A DNA stretch of 35,381 nt from the NCBI GenBank assembly GCA_017889705.1, contig JAGGAB010000039.1:1-35381 (forward strand), read 5' to 3'. This DNA is from Bacillota bacterium. GTDB lineage: Bacteria; Bacillota; Negativicutes; Sporomusales; Sporomusaceae. Each line of letters starts with the position of its first letter. Position 1 is the first letter of the stretch. The notes under the pieces were generated by a model. The model made no database searches and was not told the DNA's origin. It worked only from the letters and a program-made list of their open reading frames with translations. The translations under genes and the position numbers were made by a program. This document shows, piece by piece, positions 24,698 to 33,529 of the stretch.

Positions 24698-25903
24698 ATG
24701 CAAGGGAACATACAAAAAAAGTGGACGATTTTAATCTACGCCAACGGTAACAATGACCTGGAGCCGGAAATGTGGCGAACCTTTTTAGAGGCTCAAAGTA
24801 TCGGCTCTAATGATGATACCAATGTTATTATTCAGATCGGAAGAGCGGAAAAAAGCCTTGTCGGAATCATAAGACCCTTTATTCCATTACCTGGCACCAA
24901 TGAAAATTGGGTTGGTGTAAGACGTTACTTTTTAATGAAAGATCAATCGATCTTACTTGCGGACTTGGGGAATCAAAATATGGCGGATCCCCTGAGTCTC
25001 TATGATTTTATCAAATGGGGCAGGCAACACTACGCTGCTCAGCAAACTATGCTGGTACTTGGTGGGCATGGCTGCCAGTTTGCTGGCTCTATGACGGATT
25101 ACAGTCAAGAGATACCTTATCTGATGGGGCTGCCTGAAATGAGCCAGGCCATTCACCTAGCCTGCCAAGAAGGTGGGCACTTTATCGATTTACTGGTAAT
25201 GGACACCTGTTATTTTAATTTTATAGAGGCCATTTATGAACTGGGGCAATATCAATCTCCATCCATTCGTTACGTCTTGACCTACATACTGAATGGCCCC
25301 ATTTACGGATTGCCCTACCATCGGGTGATTCAAAGGGTACAAAAATACCCGGAAGGTGACGTAAAGCATCTAATTTTTGATCTGGTCAACGCTCTAAACT
25401 TAGACTTGGTGGCTTTTGAAATTTGCCACCATAAATTGGAGGAAATCAAAAAAGGCTTTAGTGAGTTGGCTGCTTGTTATTTAAAGCATAGGCAGGTTCA
25501 GAAAAGCCTCGGTGACTTACTAACCGCCAATTCAGAGAATCCCTGGAATCATCTTTCATTGGTTGTAGCACATCTAGCTCGTTCCCTTATCGTTCACGCA
25601 AAATCTTCCGTTCAACCCGCTGCGTTTCTGAATGTAGCAAATACAACAACCACTGATCGATATTGTATTGATTTGTACTCTAAATTGGCGTTTGCTCGAA
25701 ATAATTACTGGACGTACTTGTTAAGTAATGAAACCTTGGCTCCAGATCAAGTCTCCCAGGATTCCCTTGCGTTAAAGCCATTGGTACTATCTCCTCAGGC
25801 CATTGATGCGTATATTTCAATCATGAATCCATTGGCCAGTATGGAAGAGAAAATATCCATCTTTCAAAACTTAGTGAATTATAAAAAGTGGGTTTGGAAA
25901 TAG
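24698..25903 (+). CDS. clostripain-family (C11) cysteine protease
   Basis: 401 residues from ATG 24698, preceded by GGTGAGAGAG. The domain opens WTILIYANGNNDLEPEMW, the typical C11 entry strand. The catalytic pair is His in VLGGHG (about residue 124) and Cys in VMDTCYFN (about residue 171). The family normally cleaves after Arg or Lys. No signal peptide is seen, so it would act in the cytosol or mother cell, or leave by another route. It lies about 110 bases after the DUF3494-DUF11 gene on the same strand, so joint expression is likely and the protease may process that protein. A strong terminator follows. An inactive family member is unlikely because both catalytic residues are present. Confidence 0.88.
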   Translation: MQGNIQKKWTILIYANGNNDLEPEMWRTFLEAQSIGSNDDTNVIIQIGRAEKSLVGIIRPFIPLPGTNENWVGVRRYFLMKDQSILLADLGNQNMADPLSLYDFIKWGRQHYAAQQTMLVLGGHGCQFAGSMTDYSQEIPYLMGLPEMSQAIHLACQEGGHFIDLLVMDTCYFNFIEAIYELGQYQSPSIRYVLTYILNGPIYGLPYHRVIQRVQKYPEGDVKHLIFDLVNALNLDLVAFEICHHKLEEIKKGFSELAACYLKHRQVQKSLGDLLTANSENPWNHLSLVVAHLARSLIVHAKSSVQPAAFLNVANTTTTDRYCIDLYSKLAFARNNYWTYLLSNETLAPDQVSQDSLALKPLVLSPQAIDAYISIMNPLASMEEKISIFQNLVNYKKWVWK

Positions 25904-26002
25904 GAGGTTGGTACTACTAACCATTTAACTTTTATTTCATGCCAATGGGGGTATTTTAAAGTTTTATGGAACTACGCAAGATGCTTTGATTAAAATAGAA
26001 TG

Positions 26003-26052
26003 GGGCTGTCTCTCATAGGTTCGAAAAAACCTATGAGAGACAGCCCTTTTTT
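26003..26052 (+). terminator. rho-independent terminator after the C11 protease gene
   Basis: Arms 26003-26021 and 26028-26046 form a perfect 19-bp stem with a 6-base loop, followed by TTTTTT (26047-26052). It also lies just past the leftward rocD gene. Confidence 0.9.
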
Positions 26053-26116
26053 CTGATGATCTAAGCATGGGTGCTTGCTTGCAGAACCGCTTTAACGCTT
26101 AACCTGAAATGTTAAG

Positions 26117-27325
26117 TTATTTAGTAAAACAGGCAATAAGGCGCTCCAATGCCCAATCGACTTCTTGGCGAGTGATGGTAAGGGGCGGTGCAAACCGGAT
26201 GGTCTTTTCATGGGTTTCTTTACATAAAAGTCCGCTCTTTTTTAATTGCTCGCAATAAGGGCGGGCCGGCGACGTCAGCTCCACGCCGATAAACAGACCC
26301 TTTCCTCGGATTTCCCGAATGACGGGGCTGTCGATTTGCCGGAGTTTTTCCAAAAAATAATTGCCTGTTTCTAGAGAGTTGTCTATCAATTTCTCTTCCT
26401 CTAACACCTCAATAGCGGCTACGGCAACTGCGCAGGCGAGGGGATTGCCGCCAAAGGTTGATCCGTGAGATCCAGGATTAAACAGACTGAGTATCTCTTG
26501 ATCGGCAGCAATGGCTGAAATGGGGAGGACACCACCGCCTAAGGCTTTTCCGAAAATATACATATCCGGTATTACATTCTCCCAGTCGCAGGCGAACCAT
26601 TGGCCTGTCCGGCCGAACCCGGTTTGAATTTCATCAGCAACAAACAGCACTTTATTATTTTTGCAGATTTGATAGGCCTTTTGCAAGAAGCCGTCTGGCG
26701 GAATTATTATACCGGCTTCGCCTTGTATCGGCTCTGCTAAAAAGGCTGCAGTATTCGGGGTAATAGCCTTTTCGAGCGCCTCAAGATCACCGTAAGGAAC
26801 TAATATAAAACCCGGGGTAAATGGCCCAAAGCCATCTTTATTTTCCTGTTCCGATGAGAACGATGTAATGGTCAAGGTGCGTCCGTGAAAGTTGCCCGTA
26901 CAAACAATAATTTCTGCTTGATTTGCAGGTATGCCTTTTACACGGTAGCCCCACCGGCGTACAGCTTTAATAGCGGTTTCTACCGCTTCAGCCCCAGTAT
27001 TCATAGGCAAAAACATGGCTTTTTTTGATACCTGCTGCAGTTTAGAAAATAAGCGGCATAGCTGATCGTTGTAGAAAGCTCTTGAAGTCAAAGTGACCCT
27101 ATCTGCTTGATCTTTGAGCGCCTGTATAATCTTCGGATGCCGGTGACCTTGATTCAGGGCTGAATAGGAACTGAGCATATCCATATATCGATTTCCTTCA
27201 GGGTCTTCAACCCAAACGCCTTGGGCTTTGGTAATTACAATGGGCAGCGGATGATAATTTGGCGCACCCAACTGATCGGTTACTTGCATAATTTCTGTGG
27301 AATTTAACATTGTTTTTTTCACCAT
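26117..27325 (-). CDS. rocD: ornithine aminotransferase
   Basis: 402 residues if starting at ATG 27325. The ATG at 27310 (MLNSTEIM) is as likely, since GGATGGTG precedes it at a better distance and the enzyme family begins near there. It transfers the delta-amino group of ornithine to 2-oxoglutarate, giving glutamate semialdehyde and glutamate, with PLP. Landmarks: [12 protein letters not shown] (a RocD hallmark), [13 protein letters not shown] (PLP phosphate site), [18 protein letters not shown] (Asp231) and FGKALGGG with the PLP Lys at 260. It is the last gene of the arginine operon, 9 bases after the RocB-like gene. Confidence 0.93.
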   Translation of the reverse strand: MVKKTMLNSTEIMQVTDQLGAPNYHPLPIVITKAQGVWVEDPEGNRYMDMLSSYSALNQGHRHPKIIQALKDQADRVTLTSRAFYNDQLCRLFSKLQQVSKKAMFLPMNTGAEAVETAIKAVRRWGYRVKGIPANQAEIIVCTGNFHGRTLTITSFSSEQENKDGFGPFTPGFILVPYGDLEALEKAITPNTAAFLAEPIQGEAGIIIPPDGFLQKAYQICKNNKVLFVADEIQTGFGRTGQWFACDWENVIPDMYIFGKALGGGVLPISAIAADQEILSLFNPGSHGSTFGGNPLACAVAVAAIEVLEEEKLIDNSLETGNYFLEKLRQIDSPVIREIRGKGLFIGVELTSPARPYCEQLKKSGLLCKETHEKTIRFAPPLTITRQEVDWALERLIACFTK

Positions 27326-27334
27326 CCCGTATTT

Positions 27335-28987
27335 TTATTTTAACAAGCCTGTTAGCGTCTTTTCCAGAATAAAAGGCATTGCGTCAAATGAATAATTAGT
27401 GCAAAGACGCTCAGAAAGTTTGTGGGCGTCTTTGCCAAAGGGGCCTATATTGACTACCGGCATGCTTATGTTTTGGATCGAAGTAACCGGGAGACTATAA
27501 CTGCGCATCCAAGCTGGCATATTTTTGGTTAATGCCGCAATTGTTGCATCATTATGGGATATATTGCAGTAACTTAGATCTGAAATAAACGGATAGAATT
27601 TTTTTGTTACGAGTGTGTAGGAAAACTTCTCCTGAGTCTCTTTTATTGTTTGTTCTACAATTGCCAGCAGTTTTTGTTCCTTAGCAGTCGAGCCATCAAC
27701 AAACATATGCGGATAATAAGGTGGCGCGAAATATACCACAATTTTTGAATTTTGGTTTGAGTAATGACTATGAACTTCCTGGACGATTGCCAGTGAAATT
27801 TCTCGGTCATCAGCACCGGAGCTTTTCTTTTCTGCGGCTATTTTTTCAATTCGCTGATCAATCATACTGCCGACTTCATCTTTTACCGCTGTATACAGTT
27901 CATCAAAGGTCATTACACACACTTGCCAGGGAAGCTTTTGCAGCGGAATCTGACTTAAAAGGCAAAAACGTTTATATTGTTCGTTAAGCAAATCAATAAC
28001 TGTTTGAAAGGACAGAGCAGCTTTTTCCATATATTTCATTAAAACCTCAGCCGGTTGGCTGTTATGGGTGGCATGATTAAAAAATATGCTGACGGCATTG
28101 ACTGTTTGAACAGAATACTCCTTTTTCAAATCTCGTTGCTGAAGGCTGACCGGCGGCTGCGCCACTTCGCTGTCGGCAATATCGCAAAACTCAGTATTAA
28201 AATCGATCTGGCGCAGCAGTTCGGACGCTAGCAGGTTGGCATCCAGCCCGTTAAAGGCTTCACCTACGTGAGTTTCCTCACCATAGATGTAAAAGCAAGG
28301 CAGAAGCTTGCCTACCGTCCCGATATATATATATTTATTCTCATCACCTGGATAACGGGTTGTCATGTAATCTGTGTTTACTGCCGCCTGAAAATCCCAG
28401 CATTTTGTCGCGGCTAGTTTTTCTAGCCGGGGCACAACTGACAGCATTCCGGCCGAATTGCCTTCTTCATCAGGGACGCCGATGAAAACCAAGACTCCAG
28501 AAAAACTCTGCAGGCGTTTTGAAAACTCTTCCATCATGATCATTTGCGCGGCCACGCCAGCCTTCATATCAAAAATGCCACGTCCAAATAGCCAATCCTC
28601 CGACTCGATTTCCCGTGCAGTATCTTCGCTAAATTGGATAGCTTTTAATTTCTGCTTGATTATTTCCGAATTTGTTGCGTAGGACTTAAGATCGCCGTAA
28701 TCCTCGATGCCGGCGGTGTCAATGTGTCCAAGACATAAAACAGCCTTTTGCTGTACAGATACATCGCAGTTTTTTTCTCCTTTTACCCATGCTAAAACGC
28801 TGAACCGGCCTACAGGATCATTAGGCACTGCTACTTTTTCCAATTGTTCTGGATGGGTTTTAAAATAATCCATACCAGCAAAGAAGGAGTAGATTTCTTC
28901 GGCCATAACTCTTTCGCCGGTGGTGCCTACAACGCTGCAGGTTTTTGTTAAGTTTAGAGTAAGTTCTCTTATTTTCGTTCCAATCAA
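27335..28987 (-). CDS. rocB: RocB-like M20-family amidohydrolase
   Basis: 550 residues. The start is TTG 28987, with AGGAGG 7 bases upstream. It is an M20-type di-metal hydrolase: CLGHIDTAG (metal His88, Asp90), GRGIFDMKAG (bridging Asp140) and VPDEEGN (catalytic Glu174 and metal Glu175). The extended C-terminal half, with YFAPPYYPHMF, PFISDLSYC and PVVNIGPFGKDAHKLSERL, matches the RocB arginine-use proteins of Bacillus. The biochemical step of RocB is not established to my knowledge. Its place between a guanidino hydrolase and rocD suggests a role on an arginine-derived intermediate or an arginine-containing peptide. Confidence 0.88.
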   Translation of the reverse strand: MIGTKIRELTLNLTKTCSVVGTTGERVMAEEIYSFFAGMDYFKTHPEQLEKVAVPNDPVGRFSVLAWVKGEKNCDVSVQQKAVLCLGHIDTAGIEDYGDLKSYATNSEIIKQKLKAIQFSEDTAREIESEDWLFGRGIFDMKAGVAAQMIMMEEFSKRLQSFSGVLVFIGVPDEEGNSAGMLSVVPRLEKLAATKCWDFQAAVNTDYMTTRYPGDENKYIYIGTVGKLLPCFYIYGEETHVGEAFNGLDANLLASELLRQIDFNTEFCDIADSEVAQPPVSLQQRDLKKEYSVQTVNAVSIFFNHATHNSQPAEVLMKYMEKAALSFQTVIDLLNEQYKRFCLLSQIPLQKLPWQVCVMTFDELYTAVKDEVGSMIDQRIEKIAAEKKSSGADDREISLAIVQEVHSHYSNQNSKIVVYFAPPYYPHMFVDGSTAKEQKLLAIVEQTIKETQEKFSYTLVTKKFYPFISDLSYCNISHNDATIAALTKNMPAWMRSYSLPVTSIQNISMPVVNIGPFGKDAHKLSERLCTNYSFDAMPFILEKTLTGLLK

Positions 28988-29020
28988 GTGTATACCTCCT
29001 AAGATTGTTGTTTAACAGTT

Positions 29021-29872
29021 TTATCTGCGTTCAAGGGGAAAGGTCATACAATGCGGGCCGCCTCCGCTTTTTAAAATTTCATATAGGTCAATGGCGATGA
29101 CTTCAAGACCCAAAGCGGCAAGTTTCTTATTTACTGTTTTGTTGTTACTGAAGGATAAAACACGACCGTTACCTAGCGCTTGGATATTGCAGTGGTGCAA
29201 AAATACTTCCTCTTGGTTAACTTCGATGTAGGTGAAGCCTTTCTGATCTAAAAAGCGAATAAAATAATCTGGCAAGGCTTCCTTGCACAGTACTGCAACC
29301 TTTTCGGCCGCCACGTTAAAGCACATGTCAAGATGAAGATTATTGGGCGGACAAGGTACGGGAATCATCTGGTAACCAAGGGGTTTGAGCTGATTTTCAA
29401 TTTGTAAAAAACCGATGGAGTCTGTCCTTTGTACAAGTCCGACGGCAAGGGTGTAGTCGTCAATAAACCAGAAATCTCCGCCTTCAAAATAGCCCTCAGT
29501 ACAGTGCGCAACACAAGAGATTCCTAGATCATCCATTTCTTTAGCGTACTGCATTGTCTCACCTTGTCGTACCGGCTCACGGAAACGGCCTAAAATATAC
29601 CCTTCTTTCAGGCAGGCGCCAAAATCTCTGGCATATACTTGATTTGAAAGGCGGCAGTCAGGCATAGCTAGGACTACCTCAACGCCGTTAGCGCGATAGG
29701 CTTGAACTAAATCTTCATGTTCTCGCAAACAGGCGGCGCGGTTAGCGATTGCTCCATTTGAAACCCACCTTTTGGAAATATAGTCTATTGGTTCAATGGC
29801 GATATTCTCCGGTGGACATAAGAGGACTTTTTTTAATTCAGCAGTTGAGTTTCTGACATAACATTTCTCCAT
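29021..29872 (-). CDS. guanidino hydrolase of the arginine deiminase/DDAH/amidinotransferase fold
   Basis: 283 residues. The candidate active-site residues of the pentein fold are all visible: Asp83 in YARDFG, Glu130-Asp133 in EGGDFW, His180 in NLHLDM and the nucleophile Cys275 in GGGPHCMTFPLERR. Such enzymes cleave the guanidino group of arginine or methylarginine via a Cys-thiouronium intermediate. The position as first gene of a roc-type operon, just after a sigma-54 promoter, makes free arginine the best substrate guess, giving citrulline (deiminase) or ornithine (dihydrolase). At 283 residues it is shorter than classical ArcA (about 410). ATG 29872 follows AAGGAG. No arginase (rocF) gene is in the window. 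Confidence 0.85.
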   Translation of the reverse strand: MEKCYVRNSTAELKKVLLCPPENIAIEPIDYISKRWVSNGAIANRAACLREHEDLVQAYRANGVEVVLAMPDCRLSNQVYARDFGACLKEGYILGRFREPVRQGETMQYAKEMDDLGISCVAHCTEGYFEGGDFWFIDDYTLAVGLVQRTDSIGFLQIENQLKPLGYQMIPVPCPPNNLHLDMCFNVAAEKVAVLCKEALPDYFIRFLDQKGFTYIEVNQEEVFLHHCNIQALGNGRVLSFSNNKTVNKKLAALGLEVIAIDLYEILKSGGGPHCMTFPLERR

Positions 29873-29973
29873 ATATCTTGATGCTCCTTAATTCGTAAGA
29901 CCTGTAAATTTGCTGACGCAGCAAGCAAATTGGTATTCAAGTCATAGTGTAAATTTCGAACCATATACAGTGT

Positions 29974-29993
29974 CTATGCAAAAATCATGCCAA
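29974..29993 (-). promoter_or_regulatory. sigma-54 promoter of the arginine operon
   Basis: On the minus strand TGGCATGATTTTTGCA carries GG at -24 and GC at -12 with the exact 12-base spacing. The predicted transcription start is about 29966, giving a leader of about 95 bases to ATG 29872. Confidence 0.85.
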
Positions 29994-30087
29994 CTAAGAG
30001 AAATGATAAATAAATGCCTTCCATTTCTGGATTTGTACGGTTTTTTTATACGTGGCTAATTATTAACAATCTGTTAAACTTTATATA

Positions 30088-30220
30088 TGTGCAAAAAAAA
30101 GCAAAATGCATTTAAGAGGAAAATATATACTTATCCTTGCTTTTAGTCAATAAAATACTATAAAATAATAGGTGCAATTGGCAAAAAGACGGTATTTTGC
30201 ATATTTTTGCATATTTTTGC
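30088..30220. promoter_or_regulatory. upstream activating sites with phased GCAAAA motifs
   Basis: GCAAAA occurs at 30091, 30101 and 30181, and its complement TTTTGC at 30195, 30205 and 30215. The clusters show 10-bp steps, and 30181/30195 form a dyad with an 8-base spacer. They sit about 120-250 bp upstream of the sigma-54 start, as expected for enhancer sites of a RocR-like activator. The rest of the 435-base region between the divergent genes shows no other gene. Confidence 0.65.
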
Positions 30221-30307
30221 ACATGACCTATGACTTTGAATAGCTAGTAACTGGTTCAAAGCCGTCATAACCGGAAAACAGAGGCGTGTGCTAATGAGGT
30301 GAAAAAC

Positions 30308-31723
30308 ATGAGTGATAATACCTTATTACAACTAATGGCAAACCCAATTGTCGAATGTATGCTTGATGCTCTTGATGAAGGGATTGTGATTGTTGATCGT
30401 GAATGCCGGATTGTATTCTATAACAAGACTCTTTCCCGTCTGGAGGGGCTTGAGAAGAAGGATGTTATTGGTAAAATTCTGCCGAAGGTTTTTCCTTCAA
30501 TTACATTAGCGGAAAGTACCCTTTGGAAAGTGATGAATACCGGTGAGACCATCTACGAACGGGTTCAGGGCTATGTTAATTATCGCGGCAGGCAAATAAA
30601 AAGCGTCAATACAACTATTCCGCTGTATGATGGCAGTCAAATCATAGGCGCTTTGGAAGTTTCACGTGATGTGTCTCAAGTTGTTAATTTAACGGAAAAG
30701 GTAACAGAATTGCAAAAAACGTTAAGCAAAACAACTCGACGCGGTAAAGCTGCTTTTTCTTTTTCTGATATCATCGGCTGCAATGAAAAAATTAGCGAAA
30801 TCATTCAGCTATTGAGGAAGGTTTCCCATACTACATCTAGTGTCTTGATCTATGGCGAAACCGGTACAGGTAAAGAACTATTTGCCCAAAGCCTGCACAG
30901 CGAAAGTCCGCGTTGCCATAAGCCCTTCATTGCCCAAAACTGTGCTGCTTTGCCGGAAACTCTTCTTGAAAGTATCCTGTTTGGTGCTAATAAAGGAAGT
31001 TTTACCGGTGCCGCCGATAAAGCTGGATTATTTGAACAGGCAGATGGCGGAACGGTTTTATTAGATGAAATTAATAGCATGGGCTTGGCTTTGCAGGCCA
31101 AAATTCTGCGGGTATTGCAAGAAGGAGCAGTGCGAAGGTTGGGGGGGAATGAAGACATTCCCATCGACATACGGTTCATAGCTACTACTAACGAGAACCC
31201 CTTAGAATTAGTAAAGAAGGGACGCCTGCGTGAAGATTTATTTTACCGCTTAAATGTGATATGCGTTGAAGTTCCACCACTAAGAGAACGAAAAGATGAT
31301 CTGTTGTTGCTGTGTCAGTACTTCATAAATAAGTATAATTTGCGGTTTCACAAAAAGGTAATTGGCATGAAGCCGCAAGTCCAGGCTATTTTTGAAGAGT
31401 ACAGTTGGCCGGGAAATGTACGGGAACTCGAACATGTAATTGAAGGGCTGCTTAATTTTGCCGACAGCGGCCTTTTATCGGTCGATCAGCTCAAGTTATT
31501 AAGCTTTGGCGCTTTCCAAACATTTATTGAACAAAAGAAAACCGAGCCTGGAGACCAAAACATCTTTAAACAAGAGTCTCAGCTTGCTGAGAAACAGGCT
31601 ATTATTGAAGCGATGAAACTTTGCTGTGGAAATGTATCAAGAGCCGCACAACACCTGGAAATTAGGCGCCAAACATTGCAATACCGGTTAAAAAAGCACG
31701 GCATTTTAAACCCTAGGTCATAA
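30308..31723 (+). CDS. rocR: RocR-like sigma-54-dependent activator
   Basis: 471 residues from ATG 30308, with GAGGTG six bases upstream. An N-terminal PAS domain (about 17-122, DEGIVIVDRECRIVFYNKTLSRLEG) senses a ligand. The AAA+ domain has Walker A GETGTGKE (183-190), the sigma-54 contact loop GSFTGA (230-235, Ser in place of the common Ala) and Walker B VLLDE (about 250-254). The C-terminal Fis-type HTH reads GNVSRAAQHLEIRRQTLQYRLKKHGI. In Bacillus, RocR activates arginine catabolic operons with ornithine or citrulline as signal. Here it is divergent from a sigma-54 arginine operon, supporting the same role. A long palindrome follows the stop. Confidence 0.92.
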   Translation: MSDNTLLQLMANPIVECMLDALDEGIVIVDRECRIVFYNKTLSRLEGLEKKDVIGKILPKVFPSITLAESTLWKVMNTGETIYERVQGYVNYRGRQIKSVNTTIPLYDGSQIIGALEVSRDVSQVVNLTEKVTELQKTLSKTTRRGKAAFSFSDIIGCNEKISEIIQLLRKVSHTTSSVLIYGETGTGKELFAQSLHSESPRCHKPFIAQNCAALPETLLESILFGANKGSFTGAADKAGLFEQADGGTVLLDEINSMGLALQAKILRVLQEGAVRRLGGNEDIPIDIRFIATTNENPLELVKKGRLREDLFYRLNVICVEVPPLRERKDDLLLLCQYFINKYNLRFHKKVIGMKPQVQAIFEEYSWPGNVRELEHVIEGLLNFADSGLLSVDQLKLLSFGAFQTFIEQKKTEPGDQNIFKQESQLAEKQAIIEAMKLCCGNVSRAAQHLEIRRQTLQYRLKKHGILNPRS

Positions 31724-31736
31724 TTAATATATTTTT

Positions 31737-31791
31737 AACATTATGAGCCTACTTAAAAGTACAAAGTACTTTTAAGTAGGCTCATAATGTT
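31737..31791. terminator. 26-bp perfect hairpin between rocR and lysR
   Basis: Arms 31737-31762 and 31766-31791 are perfect complements around a 3-base loop. It lies between two convergent genes and may stop both, though T-runs are short. Its right arm (from 31770) recurs at 32955 as the start of a duplicated block. Confidence 0.7.
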
Positions 31792-31905
31792 GTAATATAA
31801 GTTTTTCTTATGGGTTAAAAAAGTAATCAATATTAGTAATATGGGGAGTTGTTTATTATAATCCATATGTGACAGTACTTAGGATAATACGCTTAACTAA
31901 TAAAT
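31770..31905. repeat. R block, copy 1 (includes the 3' end of lysR)
   Basis: 136 bases nearly identical to 32955-33092. It starts inside the right arm of the palindrome and ends in the last codons of the LysR gene. Confidence 0.9.
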
Positions 31906-32759
31906 GTTTCAAGAAAATTCTTTGCTGCTGCGGGGAGGCGATGGTCTCGCAGCCAAACGACTACCGTTGCGAGGTCTAGGGAACGGTCGGCAATTGTCTT
32001 GTAATGAAGGTTGTGGCTAGGAATAAATGCTGTGGAAGATTTTGGAATTATAGCAATGCCAATTCCTTTGTCAGCCAGTGCTAATACTGATCTGACGTCA
32101 GTTGCCTTACAAAGAATGCGTGGTTCAAAGCCGTATTGACGACAGTACTCAATAATACGGGGAGTAGCGCCGCTATGTAGTAACAGTGGTTTTTCAGCAA
32201 GCTCTAACATATTGATATGATTGGGATGTTTGCCTATGTTCCAATCTTTATGCATGGCTGCTATCATAGGATCACTCGGTAAACTTATTGATTTATAGGG
32301 CTCAATATTAAAACAAGCTCTTACAATCCCAATATCAATTATACCTTGGTTTAACATATCCAGAAGTTCGAAGGTTTCGCCCTCCAAGATTTGAAAGTTG
32401 ATTTCCGGAAATTGTCCGTGAAAGTGTTGAATTCGTTCCGGCAATAGTTTTGTGCCGGCGGATGGGACCGTGCCAATTGATACAGTGCCTTTTAATCCGT
32501 GGTTAATTTCTCTCAGCTCTTGAATGGTAGTATCCATTAACTCCACAAGTTGCCGGGCGCGATTGCGGAGTGCAATTCCCTCTTCTGTTAAACGGATTTT
32601 TCTAGAGCCTCGCTCCATTAGCTGAATACCTAGCTCGTCTTCAAGCAGCCGCAGTTGTTGGCTTAGGGCGGGTTGGGCTACATGCAAATGTTTAGCAGCT
32701 TTCGTTATTTGACCTTCTTCCGCAATGGCAAGAAAATATTGAAGTTGCTTAATATCCAT
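31893..32759 (-). CDS. LysR-type transcriptional regulator
   Basis: 288 residues, a normal length. The N-terminal HTH (1-60) reads MDIKQLQYFLAIAEEGQITKAAKHLHVAQPALSQQLRLLEDELG, a textbook LysR pattern. The effector domain (about 90-288) includes GTVSIGTVPSAG and DIGIVRACF. The gene is divergent from the YfcC-type permease and peptidase genes, the usual arrangement for LysR targets, so it probably controls them. GGAG lies about 12 bases before ATG 32759. The sequence around the gene was duplicated and the second copy has lost the gene. Confidence 0.93.
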   Translation of the reverse strand: MDIKQLQYFLAIAEEGQITKAAKHLHVAQPALSQQLRLLEDELGIQLMERGSRKIRLTEEGIALRNRARQLVELMDTTIQELREINHGLKGTVSIGTVPSAGTKLLPERIQHFHGQFPEINFQILEGETFELLDMLNQGIIDIGIVRACFNIEPYKSISLPSDPMIAAMHKDWNIGKHPNHINMLELAEKPLLLHSGATPRIIEYCRQYGFEPRILCKATDVRSVLALADKGIGIAIIPKSSTAFIPSHNLHYKTIADRSLDLATVVVWLRDHRLPAAAKNFLETFIS

Positions 32760-32862
32760 AACAAGTACAAGCTCCTCACTAATTTCATAAGTCTTTTTTA
32801 TGAAATCATTTATATCTTTGATGGATTTATCTTAAGTTTCTTGCTGCTTAATCGATTTTCCT

Positions 32863-32951
32863 CTGTCAACTAAGTGATTTTTTCTTTTATGACGTATTGC
32901 AGATTGTGGATGATACCAACCAGATAGAGTTTACCTTATTTAGCAATGAAG
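32863..32951 (+). pseudogene. Q block, copy 1: 3'-end relic of an unknown gene
   Basis: 89 bases matching 33093-33181. In one forward frame it reads DVLQIVDDTNQIEFTLFS. Of six differences with copy 2, five are at third codon positions and four are silent, which suggests former coding. There is no start codon with a ribosome site, and the protein is not recognised. Confidence 0.55.
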
Positions 32952-32954
32952 AAA

Positions 32955-33092
32955 TTTTAAGTAGGCTCATAATATTGTAATATAAGTTTTTCTTATGGAT
33001 TAGAAAAGTAATCAATATTAGTAATATAGGGAGTTGTTTGTTATAATCCACATGTAACACAGTACTTAGGATAATACGCTTAACTAATAAAT
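32955..33092. repeat. R block, copy 2 (lysR deleted)
   Basis: 138 bases matching 31770-31905 with two extra bases. It keeps the last few codons of lysR (TTAACTAATAAAT) and then jumps directly to the second Q block. Confidence 0.9.
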
Positions 33093-33181
33093 CTGTCAAC
33101 TAAGTGATTTTTTCTTTTATGACGTATTGCAAATTGTGGATGATACTAATCAAATAGATTTTACCTTATTTAGCGATGAAG
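33093..33181 (+). pseudogene. Q block, copy 2: 3'-end relic followed by a terminator
   Basis: The frame reads DVLQIVDDTNQIDFTLFS, then DEANGK and TAA inside the terminator hairpin. This looks like the natural C-terminus of a gene whose body has been lost. Period to copy 1 is 230 bp. Confidence 0.55.
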
Positions 33182-33222
33182 CTAATGGCAAATAAATAAG
33201 TTGCCATTAGCTTTTTGTTTTT
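33180..33222 (+). terminator. rho-independent terminator after the Q relic
   Basis: AGCTAATGGCAA (33180-33191) pairs perfectly with TTGCCATTAGCT (33201-33212), followed by long T-runs. Confidence 0.85.
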
Positions 33223-33529
33223 TTTTAAGGAGAGAAATGCTTTCAATTGTCAGGGCAAACAGTCCTGTTAACATAGAAAAGAATTAAATTTCAGGGGGCA
33301 TCAAATGAAAAGAAAATCTCAATACTCAAATAAATAAGTTGGAACAGAAACAGCCCAATATTATACTAAATAGACGATATCTGTACCAATATAAAATTAC
33401 ACATGATCCCAACTCACCAACGACAATAGATTCCAGCGATTCTAGCTATCAAACATTTTATTTTTGCTGATGCTAAAATCGGGTAAATCCTTGCATGGTG
33501 AACATTCAACAAAAAAAAGGAGGAAAATA
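33223..33529 (+). other. leader region of the permease gene, no clear gene
   Basis: Two very short frames with ribosome-like sites (ATG 33238, 16 codons; ATG 33305, 9 codons) are seen but match nothing. They could be leader peptides or relics. GGAGGAAAATA before 33530 is the permease ribosome site. Confidence 0.4.

Noticed and set aside
30191..30220. 10-bp tandem repeats considered as a CRISPR or microsatellite
   Set aside because: Only three units. Their position upstream of a sigma-54 promoter and the related dyad favour enhancer sites.
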